A stretch of 64,000 nucleotides of DNA, taken from NCBI GenBank assembly GCA_030765045.1, contig CM060963.1, forward strand, positions 73,309,117-73,373,116, read 5' to 3'. Source of the DNA: Tenodera sinensis. Its lineage: Eukaryota > Arthropoda > Insecta > Mantodea > Mantidae. Shown here one piece after another: positions 35,335 through 46,815 of this stretch. The notes beneath the pieces were generated by a model. It saw nothing but the letters and a program-made list of their open reading frames with translations. It did no database searches and was not told where the DNA came from. Each line of letters opens with the position of its first letter. Position 1 is the first letter of the stretch. The position numbers were made by a program, and so were the translations under genes.

Positions 35335-35370
<36 letters not shown>
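35335..35370. repeat. poly(A) tract, 36 A
   Basis: A pure A run followed by a purine-rich GGAAAGAGAG tail. It could be a retroposed tail in plus orientation, but no source element or target duplication is recognised. Confidence 0.9.
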
Positions 35371-35372
<2 letters not shown>

Positions 35373-37073
35373 AAAGAGAGAAAAAGAAAGAAAAGAACCA
35401 CAGGATTGACACAAAAACTGCTATATTTATTAATAATACCAACTTTTAGAGAAAACCTTCCCCTAAAAGACGGGCCAAGTTCAGCATTATACTCTAAAAT
35501 ATGTAAAAATTACGGGTTTTTTTCTGCTTAATAGTGCAGAATTTGTAGTATGAAATGCAGATGAGGCACACTTTTAAAAATCGTATTTATAGTAACAATT
35601 TTTTGTCTATAGCAATAATACACAAACATTAATGGGAAACTGTCACTCAATAAGGCTACACAAAGTACTAAAGGTATCATTTCTTTTGCAATTTTCGCCA
35701 CTTGATGTTTCACTAATTAAACTAGGTAAGAGAAGAATATCGTTTTAAAATTTCTGATTGAAATATTTTTAGTAATAGGAAAATAATGAAAGGGATAGAT
35801 GCATGAGACAGTGCAGAAAGCAAGGCTATGATCCTCATGACATCTTACGGCCTCTTTTGAAAATAATAATTTAGAATCCTATATTCTTATTACAATAGCT
35901 TTGATCTCTTTTTCTATGCCAAGTTGTGAATATATTCTCAGTATGTTTACAATTTTTTGCCTAAATACCTGCTAAACACCCGCTTTTTCTATCGACTTTC
36001 TGTTTATGGAAATAAATAATCAAGTAGCTCCTCATTTGGCTGTTCAGGGACCTAACTAGGTTGAGTGCATCCCGCACCGGATCTCCCAGCGGGAAAAAGT
36101 CTCCACGTCGAATCCTCGCTAAGGAGACCACCACGATTTGGCATAAAAAACCCAATTATTTCAGAGCCAATGATAGACTAAATTAACTTAAATACATAAC
36201 AAATTTGTCCTGTGTTTTTGATCGATCGCTACAGTTCTCCACCTCACATTTCTCCGACATCCAAACGGTCAACACCATTATTAAACAAATCCCGTGGTGT
36301 CGCAAAATAAGTCTCACAAAATACTTACAGGACATGAATAAAATATGAACAAATTAAGAGTTTATGTAAACTATCAAAAAAGCTAACAACAAATACTGAA
36401 ATTAATGGCATGAAATATTGACTAACGATAAGAGACTTCTAACATTACATATGTAAGTACAACAAACTCACTAGCACGTAGCTAACAAATATAAGCCATG
36501 CCTATGGCTCTACAGAAAGCAACTACTTTTAATATCCGGTTAGCTGAAAAGGAAAAAAAAAGTTTAGGTTAGTTTAGCCGAACAGAATCATCCTAATGTA
36601 TGATGATCCAATGGTTTTCAGGGGGGTATAGCTGAATCAGAATTCTCGTTATAGTATTATACTAGCTAACCTTAATTTCTTAACACAAGAAATTTGGTAG
36701 GAGTTAGTTGGATGTCTTCAAATTACGGCTGTTTTTACCACTAGATAATACATTGTTCTGATTAACTTCACTGGCTTTCTTATCGCTTACATCTTCGAAG
36801 GAACTAAAGTTATTAACCTCGGAATTTATTTATACTTTACGAATGTCCTGGAATAATTTAGAATGTTTCACAACCTCATGATTGTTTTATTTTACTTGCT
36901 ACTTGTTTTCATAATTTGCGAAAATTGGGCACAGTAAATACGAACAATAACGAACGGCAATCCAACAGTGGTTTAAAGTAAAGAATGCGAATTAATTTGA
37001 CCGAATACGCATTAGTTTATTTTCAAAACTTTGTGCGGTGAATCCTGATACTCACAAGCTTTCCATTTATTCA
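35371..37073. other. no recognisable feature
   Basis: Unassigned. A less AT-rich patch at 36.05-36.13 kb (minus-strand reading with IRRGDFFPLGD) may be part of a repeat I do not know. Confidence 0.4.
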
Positions 37074-37330
37074 CAGTAAGTAGAGGAAGTGTTGTATTTC
37101 ACTCTCACGGAAAGTTCACGTTTAGAGGCCACCTTATTTAAAAAAAAAAATCAGTTTTAGAGAAAGCTGCGAGTGTGTGTTAGGGTGTTTGTGTGTGTGT
37201 GTGTGGGGGGGGGGGGGGGAGGGTGAATAACACAACTGAAACATTAAAATTTGGTTAAATACAATACCCAGTTATTAAGTTCAAAATTTATAAAGGATGC
37301 GACACGAAGAGGTTGAAGAAAATCTCAATC
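37074..37330 (+). mobile_element. Helentron-like element, 5' fragment
   Basis: CAGTAAGTAGAGGAAGTGTTG, ATTTAAAAAAAAAAATCAG, a GT/G-run microsatellite, TTTGGTTAAATACAATACCC and AAAGGATGCGACACGAAGAGG follow the family's 5' order. The 3' part is missing. Confidence 0.7.
37170..37224. repeat. (GT)n with 15-G run
   Basis: A GT microsatellite ending in a run of 15 G at the family's microsatellite site. Confidence 0.9.
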
Positions 37331-38081
37331 TCCACATCTGTATTCGTTAGGTACCCTGCCCTGTCTCTCCTCAGGTCCGACCAACCTTGGTGTTGTCTCA
37401 CTTTACCCCTCCCTCCCGGGTGCACCCCGACATTGGTCTCCCCTCCGAACCTTCTCTATTCTATAACGCTGACAGTTGGTATTTTTTAAAGTTATTTATT
37501 ACCTTGGAGAGTCAATGCTGCCTCAAAATGAACGCACAGATAGCTCCCTATTTCAAAATATTAGCAATTCATTTTACGTGTATTAATTTAAAAATGAAAT
37601 GTAATGCACTATTTGTAGCAACTGAAATACACTCCTGAGTCATTTTATAAAATGCTTCTTACACTTTGCACTTTTCCACCAAACCAGTGTGGTGTTGGTT
37701 CACTGCTCAGTGAACAGAAAGTGTGTTTCATTTCCAAGCTATATTGTTAGGTAATTTAAACTGCTTTATTGTGTTGCAGTAATTACTTTTAGTCATGACT
37801 TATGAGCAGTAATTATTGCGATACACCGCCGTGTTCCTAATAGCAGTAGTTTCAAATCGTATTTACATAGGGGAATTTTAAGTCAATTATTTATTGTAAT
37901 TTTATTTTCAGTTAGTAATGTACCTAGTAAAGCTGATTAATGAACTAAATGAGAGCCAGGAATGAATTTAAATTTTGTACGTATCTCCTGCGATAGTGGC
38001 AAATAAATATGAATGATAGCACACAGTTATCTGTGTATTACACAGGAGTATATATCCAACCAACGAAAACATGAAATCATA
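37331..38081. other. no recognisable feature
   Basis: A CT-rich, GC-richer patch lies at 37.35-37.46 kb, then AT-rich sequence. No gene is supported. Confidence 0.45.
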
Positions 38082-38101
38082 CGCACACACGCACGCAAAC
38101 G

Positions 38102-38173
<72 letters not shown>
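38082..38173. repeat. (CA)n(GA)n compound microsatellite
   Basis: CA units with CG and TA interruptions pass into a pure CA run and then a GA run. Unlike most others here, I do not see Helentron-like flanks around it. Confidence 0.95.
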
Positions 38174-38296
38174 AAACTAGGTGTTAGCAGTATGTATTGA
38201 TTGCGCTAAAATATGTTGACTAGACGATTTGTGTCCATTGCATTCTAAATTTTCAAAATACCTACCTACATCACTTATCTGTGTCCCATAGTTACG

Positions 38297-38526
38297 TACA
38301 GAGGTATTTTTAGAGGTGGCATGTGTCGTAATGTTGCGCAGTAGTTCATGGTCAAGTCCACTTGTCTATTGCAAGATAAAAGGGGTGTCTGGTTAGTATC
38401 TCTTCGACTTCCAGCCCGCTAGCCAGCAGGCTGCTGGTGGAAACTTACCCCCACCATCGCTTTGCGTGATGCTCGGATATGCGCGAGTGACAAGGTCACG
38501 CGCCACCTCTAAAAAATACCTCTGTA
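38297..38526. mobile_element. MITE with 22-bp inverted ends and TA target duplication
   Basis: The left end CAGAGGTATTTTTAGAGGTGGC (38299-38320) is inverted at the right as GCCACCTCTAAAAAATACCTCTG (ending 38524), differing by one extra A. Both ends are directly flanked by TA (38297-38298, 38525-38526). About 226 bp long, no coding capacity. TA flanks and short ends fit a Tc1/mariner-type non-autonomous element. Confidence 0.85.
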
Positions 38527-38529
38527 CAT

Positions 38530-39704
38530 CATTTTTATTTACCTCATTAAGAATATGTGTAACCATTTTGTTTCTTATTTTGCGCAGCCGTGCACTTTCT
38601 TCGGTAAACAAAAGGAACACATATGCCGGAAACGAAATTTACAGCTTTATTTTGGAAACAAGGTTTACCAACTTAAATAATTTGTAACGTTTCATAACAC
38701 TAGCCAACATCATTTTACTTTATTTCTGTAACTGGCATGAAAAAAGCTTAACTTTTTCAGGTCCGCTGATAGTGAAAATAGTGAAAGTGAATCCATTAGA
38801 TTATATTAGTTTAGTAGGTACATGGTTATATTGTGACCGTACGACAACTTATAAAATATAATAAGATAATATAACTGAGTCGAGTCCTATAAATTTCAGA
38901 ATGCCAATGATTTTTCCTAATGGCAGGTTTTGTTAAAACAAAAATCAATTCAGCTTTAAGGCATAATTAGTTGGAAAGTCCAGGAAATCTCCAAATTCAA
39001 CAATTTCCTTCTTCTATAAGGATACTTATTAAAAAAATAAAAATAAAATTAATCAGTATATTTTAGTGGTAATGTTTCTTTATAGTTAAGTTTAAACAGG
39101 TTCTATCTATCTAGAAAGCATTAAGATGCAAATTAAAAAGGACCTACAACTAACAACATCAAGTAAATTTCCTAACATATTGGTTCATACATCAAGCAAG
39201 TAATAAGTATAGTAAATAATCGATGAATCAACAAGGATGCTGTAGAGATCCCTACTCAAAAAAGTAAAAGTCGTGAAATAAACATTTAGGGTAACATTGG
39301 ATTATGAAAAATGCGTGTGTTGCTCACATTGAAAATGCACAAATACAGATATCAAATGTCCTAACTTAGGTGATTCTTTACTTAGATGTTTATGCTGAAA
39401 TGGCATCCGCTTCATTTGAATTGGCTGCTGGGTAAGCAAAGTTCCTTGAGCATTAGAAGAAACATTAAAAACTACATAGAAAGAACATTCTAAGTCATTT
39501 TCGAAGGAAATGACACACGCATGCCATCTAGCATTATTGCAGCTGAATTATATTTTTAGCGCGCAAAATGCATAGGAAAACCACATTAAGTTACAGAAAT
39601 TACGTTGAGAATATATGCTATGGTCAGTAAAATCATACTATCTACAGTTTTACAGGCAAAAACATTTCAAATTCAGAAGAACAGTTTAAAAATATTCTAT
39701 ATTG
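38530..39704. other. no recognisable feature
   Basis: Unassigned AT-rich DNA without supported genes or repeats. Confidence 0.45.
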
Positions 39705-40099
39705 TTATAGAGGGGGCGGTGCCGTGACCGAGCGGTTTAGGCGTTTGTCTACCACCTAGGTGGCCCGGGTTTTATCCCAGGGACCTGCATATGGTATTCA
39801 TGGTGGACGAAGCGGCGTCAGGGTGGGTTTTCTCCGGGTTCTCCGGTTTACCCCGCCACTCATTCCACCAATTATCACCTTTCCAATTATTGATTTCACC
39901 TGCATTTCAAATCATCCTCTTCCTCACTATCATACCTGGTGCTGGGCTGATCACTCGCTTCCAGGTCTTCACTTTGTCAGGTCCATAAATTCCTGTGCTC
40001 CCCGAAGGCATCTGACCCTAGGCACTGGCTTGTAAGTTCTAGGGGGTAACAGTCCCCCATACGGGGAGGGCAATCGGCTGAAGAAGAAATTATAGATGG
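39705..40099 (+). mobile_element. tRNA-derived SINE, family 2, most complete copy
   Basis: It runs from GGGGCGGTGCCGTGACCGAG (A-box-like TGACCGAGCGGTTTAGGCG) through a mutated B box GGGTTTTATCCC, the body GTGGGTTTTCTCCGGGTTC and GCACTGGCTTGTAAGTTC, to CAATCGGCTGAAGAAGAAA. Flanks TTATAGAGG (39705-39713) and TTATAGATGG (40090-40099) look like an imperfect target duplication. Two long open frames in it are fortuitous. Confidence 0.88.
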
Positions 40100-40545
40100 C
40101 GTTGTTTGTGAAACAAGAATGTCCTTAGAATGTTTATATTGTATATAAATAAAGACTTATTTTGAAACATGACCTATTAAGGAGATGAAGTTGTTAGTTC
40201 CCTCCTAAAATGTGCATAGATTCCAGTCTCAAGAACACTGTAAGTTCACCCCTTCTTACTGAATGTGGATCCAATATTACTTCAGAAGATTTGAAGCTTT
40301 TACGGCGATGATTATCAATTAGTGCTTTTTAGGTTATCAGCCGTGTAATATCTATAATAGCTTTCGTCCATACTAAACTTCGGAGCCATCATCAGGAAAT
40401 TAATAATTAATAAACAAAGTGCAATTTCAAACTCATGGCCTTCAGAAACACAAACACAATCTAAGACTACTACAACTAGAAAAATCAGCAATAGCACAGT
40501 GTAGTCTCAACAATCGCAGTTTTCAAGGCTGGTCTCAATAAATAT
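40100..40545. other. no recognisable feature
   Basis: Unassigned sequence between the SINE and the Penelope-LTR-like fragment. Confidence 0.4.
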
Positions 40546-40700
40546 AAAATGATTATCCAGGTTTGTGGGCCGTGGTCTAGTGGAAAATCTCCTTCCAGAT
40601 GTTTCGTTCGAAGCTGTGTGGAACATCCTCGGTAGTGTGACCCCAGTACTCTGCTAGTCTCAGCAACGACTGATTCAGAGACTTTCGATTTCACGGCTTT
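40546..40700 (-). mobile_element. Penelope-LTR-like fragment, second subfamily
   Basis: On the minus strand: AAAAGCCGTGAAATCGAAAG, CACTACCGAGGATGTTCC, TCGAACGAAACATCTGG, CACTAGACCACGGCCCAC. The order is that of the 6.5 and 17.6 kb fragments (GAAAC box followed by TCTGG, then ACCACGGC) but the sequence is clearly divergent. The stem between the two core boxes reads GTTC/GAAC instead of GTCC/GGAC. Confidence 0.5.
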
Positions 40701-41017
40701 TATATGCTTAGGATATGTGGGTGGTTAATGACAGTTCCCGATGAAGGCCTCAAGTAACCCTATAAGTGTTAATCAATACTTCAGAAGAGTTTGCAGTCAT
40801 TACTTTTACCAGTAGCTGCTGACAACTATAGATTTGCAGATTCTCAAGTGATTTTCTGTACCTGAAGTTCAAAGTTTCTTTTCAAACCTTCTCTATAAGA
40901 TATTATATTCAATATGTGAAATACAATTTGCTTATAAACTGTGAAAACCTAATATTTAAGAAGTAACTTTTTGTGACTTAGAATGTTCTATGTGATCTTC
41001 ATTTGTTAATGCAATGA
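40701..41017. other. no recognisable feature
   Basis: AT-rich spacer with nothing supported. Confidence 0.4.
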
Positions 41018-41370
41018 CTATATTGGTGTATTGCCAGGGGCGTTAATTCCTAATTTTAGAGGAACTGTGTTGAATATATGCAAGGCCTTGTGTTGAATGA
41101 TCTGAAGATGCAGAATGTGTATTTTGCTGGCAGATTCCCAAATAGCAAGAGCATAAACCGTCAGGATCGAGCACGCGGAGCGGATATTTAAGAGCTGTGT
41201 TGTACATAGGCATTCCACGTAAGCCTGGCGTCAGGCGTTACTCCAAGGTATTTCCCTTGAGTATATGCGGATCGCCAGCATATTTGCTCATTAATAATAT
41301 TAATGGAATCGCATTAATGTAAGGTTGGAGTGCGAAAATTCTTGCATCTGTTTTGTGGGTTTGAGTGTTA
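41018..41370 (-). pseudogene. jockey-like LINE, C-terminal reverse transcriptase fragment
   Basis: The minus strand encodes KYLGVTPDARLTWNAYV (near 41.21-41.26 kb), the thumb-region motif of jockey-clade reverse transcriptases. After a frameshift comes IRSACSILTVYALAIWES followed by LQIIQHKALHIFNTVP, matching the usual LTYA-W-LQ-QNKALR pattern that follows the polymerase core. The catalytic YADD region is not present, so the copy is 5'-truncated and dead. It is a different copy from the plus-strand element 1.1 kb downstream. The 3' limit is about 41.02 kb; no poly(A) tail is recognised. Confidence 0.7.
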
Positions 41371-41689
41371 TATGCCATATGCCGAGCCAATGAGATCGCT
41401 GATCATTCGGAACTAGCGGTATTGGATATGAATGTACATAAAACGAACTTTCTCATTGGCAGATATGACTGTATACCCGGACAATAAAATAAAACACTCA
41501 GACAGTACATGGAAGAGAAACTGCACTTCTTATCGAAACTTAGTTTGTGATTGTTCGGAAGTTTTCATGGATGAAAAGAAGAATCGCCTATTTTCAGGTG
41601 CTCATATTTATTGACAACAGCGAAAACAAGTAACAAAAATGCTTTGGAAACAACCAATGGGTTGGAAAGGTAATTTGAGAGACTTTTAT

Positions 41690-42015
41690 ATTGTGACAAA
41701 TGACACATTCAGTTACATTTTGTCACTTTAGTTCTCTTCTAAAACGGATGCACAAAAATGCATTCTTGTTACCGAAAATACAATCTATGAATTCATCGTG
41801 ACTTTGTATCTCACAGCTGTAGTGCCTTATTGTAGCTTTGACACATGTTTCTAGTCTTTCAGTTCTACTCTCTCTGTCTCGAAAACTGGATTCAACGATC
41901 ATACTCGCTCAGGCTGTTTCACATAACAACTACGCCGACGTGACGATTAAATGTCTGCAACTGTAGACATGTTCTCAACACTGACCACATACATGGTTAA
42001 AACAAACTGCTAACA
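41690..42015 (-). repeat. unclassified interspersed repeat, family E
   Basis: A minus-strand copy: TATTGTGACAAATGACACATTC at the edge, TCATCGTGACTTTGTATCTC, CTTTCAGTTCTACTCTCTC, ATCATACTCGCTCAGGC. It matches the inverted copy at 29.8 kb in the same orientation. Confidence 0.65.
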
Positions 42016-42069
42016 GCTATCTCCTTCAACATTTAACGGATCCCAAAACTCTTCACGCCATCCATACTT

Positions 42070-42155
42070 GCTTACATAGGCGTCTGACCGTAGACACTGG
42101 CTTGTAAGCCCAGGGATGTAAGTCTTACATAAGGGGAGTGAATCAGATGAAGATA
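42070..42155 (+). mobile_element. SINE family 2, 3' fragment
   Basis: TAGGCGTCTGACCGTAGACACTGGCTTGTAAG and GTAAGTCTTACATAAGGGGAGTG correspond to the end of family 2. The GTAAGTC...AAGGGGAG variant is shared with the minus-strand copy at 60.6 kb, so these two form a subfamily. The head is missing. Confidence 0.7.
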
Positions 42156-42572
42156 TGAGAAAGAACGTAGAAAATCATTCACACATTGGGCAATACCGTA
42201 ACGGTATACTCCCCTGGTATCCTTCCAGTTCGGAAGTAGCAGTTCATGCACATTTTGAGATCAGTGGTCTCTTTCATCTTGCGTGCAAAGAGTGGACAAA
42301 ATGTTTCATTGTTATTGAAAAACAGCGTTGCACCATCGCGATGCATCAACATGTTTACGAAGCCGAAAGTCCATGTAGTCCAAGGATCACTTCCGTACCT
42401 CCCATTTGAGACCAGAGCTCACTGAACTATTATAATCCGCGTCAAATCTTCTGCACATGGCAGTAGCCAATAGGAGCGCGCTACAACGCTGCCATGTCGT
42501 GTACTCATGCGTCAAAGAAACACACGCAGCTAAAAATAGCGTTTCGCTGTGCGTTTTATTGAGAGCTCGTAA

Positions 42573-43681
42573 GTGGAACACTCCCCAAGCACATCCAACA
42601 ACGCAGCAAAAGCATCAGACAACCAGAAACCAACAAGAATAATAATCCCTGACGTCCAACACACGGTAAAGGTCCTCCGCATCCTGCGTGGCTCCCTTCC
42701 TGCCGGCACATATAAATTGCAGACGACGTGGGACTGCCTTAAGCTCTTCCTTCAACGGAAGCAGGACGCGAACCCGACAATGCAGCTCCTGAAGGACACC
42801 GGAGTAGAAAACTAGTTTTACTCCACGTGGGGACCAACCTCTTCACTACGTAATCAAACGTCTTCCAGCTGATTTAGAGGAAGATTACGTGAAAGAGGAC
42901 CTGGTCCTAAAAGGCTACACCGGCGTCCAGGCACGACAGATGATTTCACGTGGCAGGCCTCTGCCAAATTTTCAGGTAAGTCTTGACAGGACCACCCAAA
43001 ACCAGGAACGAGAGGTGTGCCATATGATGGTCACCGTGGAGGTCCTGAAAACAAACCAAAACATAACGCAATGTTACAACTGCCGGCAGTTGGGGCACAC
43101 TTTTAGGAACTGCAATATGACCTCCCGGTGTGTCCTTTGCGGTGACCTCCTCCGTCTGGCTGATTGCCCAAAAAAGGCCAAGCAGGGCGTTGTACCCACT
43201 GTGCTAATTGTGGGGAAATCCTGCCAGCTACAGGGGGTGCGAGACGTTTCGCAACGAACGTCACCGCCGTCAACTGGCATCCATTGCCAGGAGCTCTCCC
43301 AGTGCTCAGCCAGGGCCAAAACCCATCATACACCCGGCCCTGGTTCAAACAGGTGTCTCCTATGCGGGAACTACCGGAGGGCAAAAGGCACTAGTGCCAT
43401 CACAGAATGGTCCCCCTCCACTACTCCAACTGGCCCCCACGGGTGACCTGAGTGGGATAAAAGATATATTAAACATGCTCAGAGACCTAAATTTACCATC
43501 ATTATTGATGAAGGCGCAGCCTTTCCTGGCCAAATTCAAAAGCTGCAGCAGCACTTGGGAGAAAATACAGTCTCCTCTCAGCCCTTTTAGAATAAATGGC
43601 CCATGTAAGGGGAGGCACAACTTTAACTCGCGCACTACTGTGGAATGCAGATGGCATCCACAGGAAGCAACACGAACTTGA
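42573..43681 (+). pseudogene. jockey-like ORF1 (gag-like nucleic-acid-binding protein)
   Basis: ORF1 proteins of this clade bind element RNA. The first block (42573-42815) has IIIPDVQHTVKVLRIL and ends at a stop. The next (from about 42820, another frame) reads LHYVIKRLPADLEEDYVKED and GRPLPNFQVSLDR, then the first knuckle CYNCRQLGHTFRNC and CVLCGD...DCPKK. The third knuckle CANCG lies in one frame and its continuation SYRGCETFRNE in another, so two frameshifts fall within the knuckle region (about 43.16-43.21 kb). The final block LRDLNLPSLLMKAQPFLAKF is the usual leucine-rich tail. It overlaps the ORF2 start at 43596 by about 86 bp, as is common for these elements. Expression of a full protein is impossible without frame repair. 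Confidence 0.85.
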
Positions 43682-46438
43682 AAACTACCTACGGCGTAAC
43701 AAAATTGACGTCATATTCATCTGCGAAACAAAATTAAAGCACGAGCACACTTTTAAGCTCCAGGGTTATCAAATCTTTCGGAACGACAGAATTGGCAGAC
43801 AAGAGTGAGGGACTGCTATTTTGCTTAGAAATACCATTGCTTATGCTTCTGTTACGCTACCTGCACTGGCAGCGTTAGAAAAAAAAAGCGTTAGAGTGCA
43901 CAGCACTTAAAACACGTGTAAATAGTCAAACGGTGATGCTGATAGCACTTTATCGGCCCCCCAACTCCCCAGATTTCATACGTGACCTCGAACAAATCCT
44001 CACTTTAGAGGACCATGTTATAATTGCAGGAGATTTCAATGCCCGGCACCCCTGGTGGTTTTCACGCCGGGCAAACGCGGCGGGAAATCTCCTGGTTGAA
44101 TTTGTAACTGATAATGACGACATTGAGGTACATCTTCCCCAAGAACTCACCTTTGGGTATCGATCAGTGCACTTTGACCCTGAGATTTTGGACATCGTAC
44201 TCACAAAAAATGCGACACTGTTAAACAACTTTACTGTGTATCACAGCCTGGACTCCGACCATCTTCCTGTGCATTTCGACATACAGGGTGGTATTTCAGC
44301 CGGTGTCTCTGGCCCTCGAAGGAGGGCTGAGATCGACTGGAATAAGTTCACCATCGAAATGCACGGGATGGCGAAACCCAGACTGTCATACTATAGTGAG
44401 GCAGATATAGATGTCGCCATTGAAAACTTTTACTGCCTCGCTACACATAGCCAAGAGAAGCACTACCACTTACAGCACAAGACCACACGGTTTTTGCACG
44501 TACCCCGAGGTAGAGCAACTCATTGCGCGGAGACGACGCTTGACAAAACTGTGGCGGTACACCGGTCAGCCTGAATATAAAGTGCTAGCAAAATGGCTAC
44601 GCAACATCATTCGGTATCAAATTAGACTTAATAAAATTGAACAGTGGGAAAACAAAATGCTGAGTACCACCCATTTGGACTCTTCTTTGTGGAAATTACT
44701 CAAGGCTTTCAAAGTTTCCACGAGCGTCAACTCCGCAACTGAGGAGCTGCACACTCAAAGCGGCTTGCAGTTCTCTGAAGAGGAGAAAGCCGAGGTCTTC
44801 GCTGACTGTCTCCAAGACAGATTCACCGAAAACCCAGTGACCAACCGTGAAATAGAACGGGAGGTCCACACATGGGTACAAACCTGGGTGGCGCAGAAGC
44901 AAGAGCAACAACTACCCATCATAACACCGCAGGAAGTTTTCAAGCTCATTAGGAAATTGCCTAATGGGAAAGCTGCCGGACCAGACAAAGTGACTAATGA
45001 GGAACTTAAGCATCTCCCGAGAAAAGCTCTGGCGCAACTAACAAAGATATTTAACGCCTGTTTGCAGCAAGGCTATTTCCCCTCCACTTGGAAACGAGCT
45101 AAGGTTATCATGCTCCCAAAGCAAGGGAGACAATCGCAAAACTACCGCCCCATTAGTCTTTTGTCTACTATTGGTAAATTGCTCGAAAAATGTATCCTTT
45201 CTCGACTACAAAAACAGTGCCTCGGCAACACATGAACTCTCAAATTCACAGTTTGGCTTTAGAAAAGGACATTCCACTGAACTACAGCTCCCCAGACTAA
45301 CTGATGACGTAACAAGAGCAATTTAACAATGGGGCTTCAACGTTGGCGCTATTTCTGGATGTAGAAGCCGCATTTGACCGGTGCTGGCACAATGGCCTCA
45401 TTTACAAGCTGCACCATAATTTCCCGGCTCTTCTAAATTATCTATACTTGCTGCACAATTTTCTAGAAAAACGGCAGTTTTACGTCCAAGTGGGCCGCTC
45501 CTCCTCGCGGGAGCGAATGATGCGGGCTGGCGTCCCACAAGGGGCAATCATGTCCCCTTTTCTGTACATATTATTCACTAATGACTTCCCAGTGGATGCC
45601 AGATGCAAGGTCGCCATGTATGCTGACGACACTGCAATATACAACCACCATAGAAACCCATGTTTCGGCCTTGCAGAAATGCAACGTTATGTGAACAACT
45701 TCCTCTCATGGCAACATGACTGGAAAATCAAAATTAATCCCAACAAATGCCAGCTGATACATTTCTCTAAGCGGCATCACACTTTGGCAATGGACCTAAT
45801 GGTCGGCGGTCAAATATTGCACTGCCGTCAGCAGGTTAAATACTTAGGTGTCACCTTGGACCGCACAATGTGTTGGTCCACCCACATAGAAATAGCGCCA
45901 ACAAAGGCAGACAGCGGCTAAAGTTGTGCGCCCCATCTTCCGTAGTAAACACTTGCGACTGAAGTCAAAACTGATACTAGATAAGTCATTTATTCTCTCG
46001 GTGGTCCTGTATGCATGTGTGGCCTGGGCTAATGCCTCCAAAACTGCCCTGAAACAACTCCAAACCGTCCAAAACCTCTCCCTCAGAAAAATCCTGTCTG
46101 CTCCACTCCTCACCACTAACCACACTCTTCACCGCGAAACCCGGATCCTGTTCGTTCCGGAGGCAATAGAAAAACGAGCAATGGCGGCATGGACGTGCAT
46201 TAGAAACCACGAGAATGACGTGATCGCCAACATCGGCAAAGGCGAGCAGAAGCACCGCAAACATACTAGAATAAAAATATTCTAGAAGCGGCACGACTCG
46301 CCCACAAATGCGCGTCCACGCAACCTCGTTCCTAAGCCACACACATGTTCCGGCAGAGGCCCTCGCCTCGGAAAATATTCAGGAGCTGTCCCCTGCCCAC
46401 GCAGGAAAACTGCGGGAAAGTGTATATATGAAGTGTAG
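43596..46438 (+). pseudogene. jockey-like ORF2 (endonuclease-reverse transcriptase)
   Basis: The endonuclease starts at 43596 with LLWNADGIHRKQHELENYL and the catalytic ICETKL, hits a stop at 43807, shifts frame at an A-run near 43.88 kb, then continues with LIALYRPPN, IIAGDFNARHPWW and SDHLPVHFDI. The reverse transcriptase follows after a frame change near 44.4-44.57 kb: LPNGKAAGPDKVTNEELKHL, QNYRPISLLSTIGKLLEK, stops around 45.23-45.33 kb, then FLDVEAAFDR, GVPQGAIMSPFLYILFTND, MYADDTAIY and KYLGVTLDRTMCWSTHI. A further shift near 45.9 kb leads to the C-terminal block with LDKSFILSVVLYACVAWANA and LQTVQNLSLRKI. Catalytic residues are still recognisable, so decay is moderate. At least five interruptions make it inactive. 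Confidence 0.88.
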
Positions 46439-46483
46439 ATAGTGCAGTGCACTGGGACGCATATTTCTGGTGTGCCGAGTGAA

Positions 46484-46494
46484 GGTGTGTGTGT

Positions 46495-46531
<37 letters not shown>

Positions 46532-46560
46532 TGTGTGTGAGTGTGCGCGTGTATGTATGC
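46484..46560. repeat. (GT)n(GA)n(GT)n microsatellite
   Basis: GT units, then GAGGGA and a GA run, then GT, GCGT and GTAT units, within the LINE 3' untranslated region. Confidence 0.95.
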
Positions 46561-46651
46561 GTGTATATAATAATTGTAAATATGTACATATGTATATACA
46601 TATATATAAACCAAACTGAACAGAACTTAAAGGACACAAGAAAACTATTCT

Positions 46652-46674
46652 CGGTGACCGATAGACGGTCACCG
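46652..46674. repeat. perfect hairpin in LINE 3' UTR
   Basis: CGGTGACCG-ATAGA-CGGTCACCG: a 9-bp perfect stem with a 5-base loop, GC-rich in an AT-rich region. Confidence 0.85.
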
Positions 46675-46815
46675 TATGGGTTTTTGCACAAACCAAAAAC
46701 TATAATTAGTTATAAGTAACCAAATTGTATATAAATGTCAAATATAGCCTGTAAGCTGGGCCCTATGTACCGGCACCAGGCCAATACTTTATAATAAACA
46801 AACTGTAAACTGTAG

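Larger units (their letters stand above)
42430..46815 (+). mobile_element. jockey-clade non-LTR retrotransposon, nearly complete but decayed
   Basis: A plus-strand LINE with the usual two-gene layout: ORF1 with zinc knuckles, ORF2 with apurinic endonuclease then reverse transcriptase, and a 3' untranslated region ending near TAATAAACAAACTGTAAACTG (46.79-46.82 kb). All domains are present in order, but frameshifts and stops break both ORFs, so it cannot act by itself. The 5' boundary is uncertain; the GC content rises near 42.43 kb. No clear target duplication is visible. It might supply SINE-mobilising activity only through other intact copies. Confidence 0.85.
46439..46815 (+). other. jockey-like element 3' untranslated region
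   Basis: Follows the ORF2 remains. It contains a compound microsatellite, a perfect hairpin, CTGGGCCCTATGTACCGG and a terminal AATAAA signal before AACTGTAAACTG. In this clade the reverse transcriptase recognises 3' sequences, so the hairpin region is a reasonable candidate for that signal (inference). Confidence 0.6.

Noticed and set aside
46282..46696. Three minus-strand open frames with Ser-Leu and His-Thr runs
   Set aside because: They are antisense to the LINE 3' end and translate its microsatellite.
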